Of a stretch of 5,404 bases of DNA, positions 5,391-5,404 are shown piece after piece. The DNA lies in NCBI GenBank assembly GCA_027451425.1, contig DAIDJH010000137.1, positions 1 through 5,404 on the forward strand. Reading direction: 5' to 3'. Position 1 is the first letter of the stretch; each line of letters begins with the position of its first letter. The position numbers and the translations under genes were made by a program. The notes beneath the pieces were generated by a model. That model was not told the origin of the DNA, searched no databases, and saw only the letters and a program-made list of their open reading frames with translations. Source of the stretch: Bdellovibrionales bacterium (GTDB taxonomy: Bacteria; Bdellovibrionota; Bdellovibrionia; Bdellovibrionales; UBA1609).

Positions 5391-5404
5391 CTGATCGCGC
5401 TAGA

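Overview
The window reads as ordinary chromosome of a Gram-negative bacterium with intermediate GC. No phage, transposon, plasmid or CRISPR signature is visible. A placement near Bdellovibrio and relatives (Bdellovibrionota) is my inference. It rests on the flavour of the short XRE-type regulator, the small secreted cysteine-containing protein and the divergent ComM-like ATPase. No marker gene in the window settles it.

Left part (1-2128): the N-terminal part of an ABC-F ribosome-associated ATPase runs off the left edge on the minus strand. It is divergent, across an 80-bp gap, from a complete class I CPD photolyase on the plus strand, which has all the flavin, electron-transfer and substrate residues. 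Middle part (2129-3179): a small exported protein with four cysteines and a very strong Shine-Dalgarno sequence is followed by about 300 bp with no convincing gene. This stretch ends in an AT-rich nest of inverted repeats and then a short XRE-type helix-turn-helix regulator. The regulator can only start at a GTG just downstream of a promoter-like sequence, so its mRNA may be leaderless. Right part (3157-5404), all minus strand: a truncated-looking Mg-chelatase-like (YifB/ComM family) AAA+ ATPase, then tRNA-Cys(GCA), then an unrecognised cytoplasmic protein whose 3' end overlaps the regulator gene by 23 bp in convergent orientation.

The genes do not form one pathway: DNA photorepair, translation (ABC-F, tRNA-Cys), a regulator and a ComM-like ATPase sit side by side. 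I do not see a clear new multi-gene system. The points most worth a second look are the in-frame amber codon just upstream of the ComM-like ORF, which removes the family's usual N-terminus; the nested palindromes before the XRE gene, with possible promoters on both strands; and the unrecognised gene between the XRE gene and the tRNA.
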